From contig CAJOFG010000055.1 in assembly GCA_905233965.1 (NCBI GenBank), forward strand, positions 6,834 to 13,891: 7,058 bases of DNA, written 5' to 3'. Below are positions 5,623-7,058 of the stretch, in pieces (position 1 is the stretch's first letter; the number at the start of each line of letters is the position of its first letter). A program made the translations under genes and the position numbers. The notes beneath the pieces are model-generated. The model saw only the letters and a list, made by a program, of their open reading frames with translations. It was not told the DNA's origin and did no database searches. This DNA comes from an uncultured Selenomonadaceae bacterium. Lineage in GTDB: Bacteria; Bacillota; Negativicutes; Selenomonadales; Selenomonadaceae.

Positions 5623-6657
5623 TTGGAGAAACAAGACTGGTCCGAGAAGGCAAAAAAAATAATTCGTTTCGGTTGGGCGGCTGTAATAATTTTGTCGTCG
5701 GCAATCGGTTACGCGGCTTTCAATCATTGGCACGGCGGAGGAGATTTGACAATTCCGAATGCAAAAGTCACCGGTACAATGGTTACGGCGCGTTCGCTCG
5801 TCGAAGGAAAAATTAAAGAACTTCCGTTCGAGGACGGCGCGGACGTAAAAGCCGGAGATGTCATCGCCAAGCTTGAAGTAAAAATTACCGAAGGCGAAAT
5901 CAAACAGCTGGAGGAAGCCGTCAAACTTGCACAAGCGAATTACGAACGATTGAAGGAAGGGCAAATCGTAAAAGTGCCGGTGACAAAGCCGGCTCCCGCG
6001 CCGAAATTTCCCGGACGCGCAACTTCCGGAAGTTTGGAAGAACGTTATCAAAGAATGAACGAACTTTACAAAATGGGAGCGATAAGCGCGAATCAGAGAG
6101 ATGAGGCGCAAAGAGCATACGAGGCGGCGAAAAATGCCGGAGTGCCGACAACCGCGCCGGCAAATTCCGTGCCTTCTCAAGTCGTCGAGTACGTCGAACA
6201 GTGGCAACCGACACCGCCGGACGTTTTGGAAAATGCGCAAAACGTCATCAAGCAGGCGGAACTTTCTTTGAACGTCGCGATAGAATTTTCACGCGAAACG
6301 GATATCACCGCGCCGGTTGACGGAATGATTTATTACGTTTCGGAAGTCGATAAGGATTTGACGGCGGGGAATGTCGTCGCGAAAATAGGCGATCTCCGGG
6401 AACTTTGGATTGAGGCTGAAGTTTCGGAAAGCGAATTTGACAAAATTCCTCTCGGTAAGCCGGTGAATTATTCAATCGGCGGAAAAAATTATCTCGGCAC
6501 GGTGATTGAAAAAATTGCTCCGACGGAAACGGAGGACGCGGAAGAAAATTCCGACGACGGCGCACCCGTTCAAGACAAGTACATCATAAAAGTTTCTTTG
6601 CCCGGCGACGGAAATTTTACGCCGAATACTTTGACGACTTTAAAAATGAAATTTTAA
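5623..6657 (+). CDS. HlyD/AcrA-family periplasmic adaptor (membrane fusion protein)
   Basis: This 344-aa protein has the membrane-fusion-protein layout: a short cytoplasmic N-terminus, a signal-anchor helix (~13-33), the first half of a biotinyl-lipoyl-like domain (~45-86, VEGKIKELPFEDGADVKAGD), an alpha-helical hairpin (~88-225), the second lipoyl half (~227-257, starting DITAPVDGMI) and a beta-barrel domain to the C-terminus (LWIEAEVSESEF onward). Such proteins bridge an inner-membrane transporter (ABC, MFS or RND) to an outer-membrane channel. The hairpin is interrupted by Pro-rich stretches (~116-135 and ~175-205), so it is shorter than in AcrA. It starts with TTG 10 nt after mutS2 and is followed 18 nt later by cbiC. 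No transporter partner lies in the window, so the substrate cannot be told. Confidence 0.85.
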   Translation: MEKQDWSEKAKKIIRFGWAAVIILSSAIGYAAFNHWHGGGDLTIPNAKVTGTMVTARSLVEGKIKELPFEDGADVKAGDVIAKLEVKITEGEIKQLEEAVKLAQANYERLKEGQIVKVPVTKPAPAPKFPGRATSGSLEERYQRMNELYKMGAISANQRDEAQRAYEAAKNAGVPTTAPANSVPSQVVEYVEQWQPTPPDVLENAQNVIKQAELSLNVAIEFSRETDITAPVDGMIYYVSEVDKDLTAGNVVAKIGDLRELWIEAEVSESEFDKIPLGKPVNYSIGGKNYLGTVIEKIAPTETEDAEENSDDGAPVQDKYIIKVSLPGDGNFTPNTLTTLKMKF

Positions 6658-6660
6658 ATC

Positions 6661-6666
6661 GGAGGG
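6661..6666 (+). promoter_or_regulatory. Ribosome binding site deciding the TTG start of cbiC
   Basis: GGAGGG lies 9 bp before TTG 6676. The resulting N-terminus (MEFIKQPTEIENRSMEII) matches the usual length ahead of the catalytic His in this family; the later ATG (codon 15) would remove the first conserved residues. Confidence 0.7.
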
Positions 6667-6675
6667 AAAAAAATT

Positions 6676-7058
6676 TTGGAATTTATAAAACAGCCGACGG
6701 AAATTGAAAATCGCAGCATGGAAATTATCGCGCCGCATTTGTCCGGATTGACTCTCACCGACGACGAGAAAAAAATTTATTCCCGGATAATTCATGCGTC
6801 CGGCGATGTCGAATACGCGCCTATAATCAAAATTCATCCGGCGGCAATTTCTGCGGCGAAGGTTGCCATTCAAGCCGGGAAAAATATTTTCACCGACGTT
6901 GAAATGGTTCGCACCGGAATTAACAAGCGTGCGCTGAAAAAATTCGGCGGCGAAATTTTTTGCAAAGTTGCCGACGACGACACGAAAAAATTTGCGGCAG
7001 AAAAAAATATTACGCGGTCAATGGCGGCAATGCGTATTTTCGGAAAAAATTTGAACGG
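6676..7058 (+). CDS. cbiC: Cobalt-precorrin-8 / precorrin-8X methylmutase, C-terminus cut
   Basis: The first 127 codons of a CbiC/CobH-family enzyme are present; the family is usually about 205-215 aa, so roughly 60% is visible. The enzyme moves the methyl group from C-11 to C-12 of (cobalt-)precorrin-8, giving (cobalt-)cobyrinate, in cobalamin ring synthesis in the cytoplasm. Visible family motifs are the N-terminal PTEIENRSMEII, the catalytic histidine in RIIHASGD (H40, equivalent to CobH His43), TDVEMVRTGI (73-82) and ITRSMAAM (112-119). The start is TTG 6676. It sits 18 nt after the adaptor gene and is probably cotranscribed. An anaerobic (CbiC) rather than aerobic (CobH) route is inferred from the likely organism, not from this gene; further cobalamin genes would be expected to the right. 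Confidence 0.9.
   Translation, partial: MEFIKQPTEIENRSMEIIAPHLSGLTLTDDEKKIYSRIIHASGDVEYAPIIKIHPAAISAAKVAIQAGKNIFTDVEMVRTGINKRALKKFGGEIFCKVADDDTKKFAAEKNITRSMAAMRIFGKNLN

Noticed and set aside
1..7058. tRNA, rRNA, insertion sequence or transposase remains
   Set aside because: I saw no cloverleaf, conserved rRNA stretch, transposase motif or terminal inverted repeats; the mutS2 lesion is a loss of sequence, not an insertion.

Overview
The window most resembles a chromosomal segment of an anaerobic, low-to-mid GC Firmicute with a double-membrane envelope (Negativicutes/Selenomonadales-like). This is inferred from a Firmicutes-type MutS2 with an Smr tail, strong GGAGG-type ribosome binding sites, a HlyD/AcrA-type periplasmic adaptor and a cobalamin-ring methylmutase of the CbiC/CobH family. 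No rRNA, tRNA, insertion sequence, CRISPR array or phage gene is visible.

Left third (1-2284, minus strand): one very long reading frame is open from an ATG at 2284 through the left edge, at least 761 codons without a stop. It encodes a modular protein I do not recognise: a helical N-terminal region, an acidic Pro/Glu linker, a winged-helix-like segment, an alpha/beta-looking core, a second long Pro/Glu/Lys linker and a helical C-terminal region that continues outside the window. Every plus-strand frame across this stretch is a shadow of this gene.

Divergent control region (2285-2467): both genes have strong ribosome binding sites. The rightward side has a good sigma-70-type promoter (TTGCAA, 17 bp, TATAAT) with two overlapping perfect palindromes across its spacer and -10. 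The leftward side has a hairpin followed by a T-run, oriented towards the big minus-strand gene.

Middle (2468-3175, plus): a 235-aa membrane-anchored protein of unknown function, with one N-terminal transmembrane helix, a short coiled coil and a soluble domain.

Right half (3265-7058, plus): a tightly packed gene string of mutS2, a HlyD-family membrane fusion protein and cbiC (cut by the right edge). The mutS2 gene is interrupted: after codon ~215 the frame shifts and roughly 28 nt covering the conserved GATLFIEP-type segment are missing, leaving an N-terminal fragment of 217 codons that ends at 3918 and a second open frame carrying the ATPase and Smr domains. Restoring 28 nt would give a protein of about 791 aa, a normal MutS2 length. 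The adaptor and cbiC genes follow at 10 and 17 nt spacing, each with a TTG start behind a clear ribosome binding site, so they probably share a transcript with mutS2.
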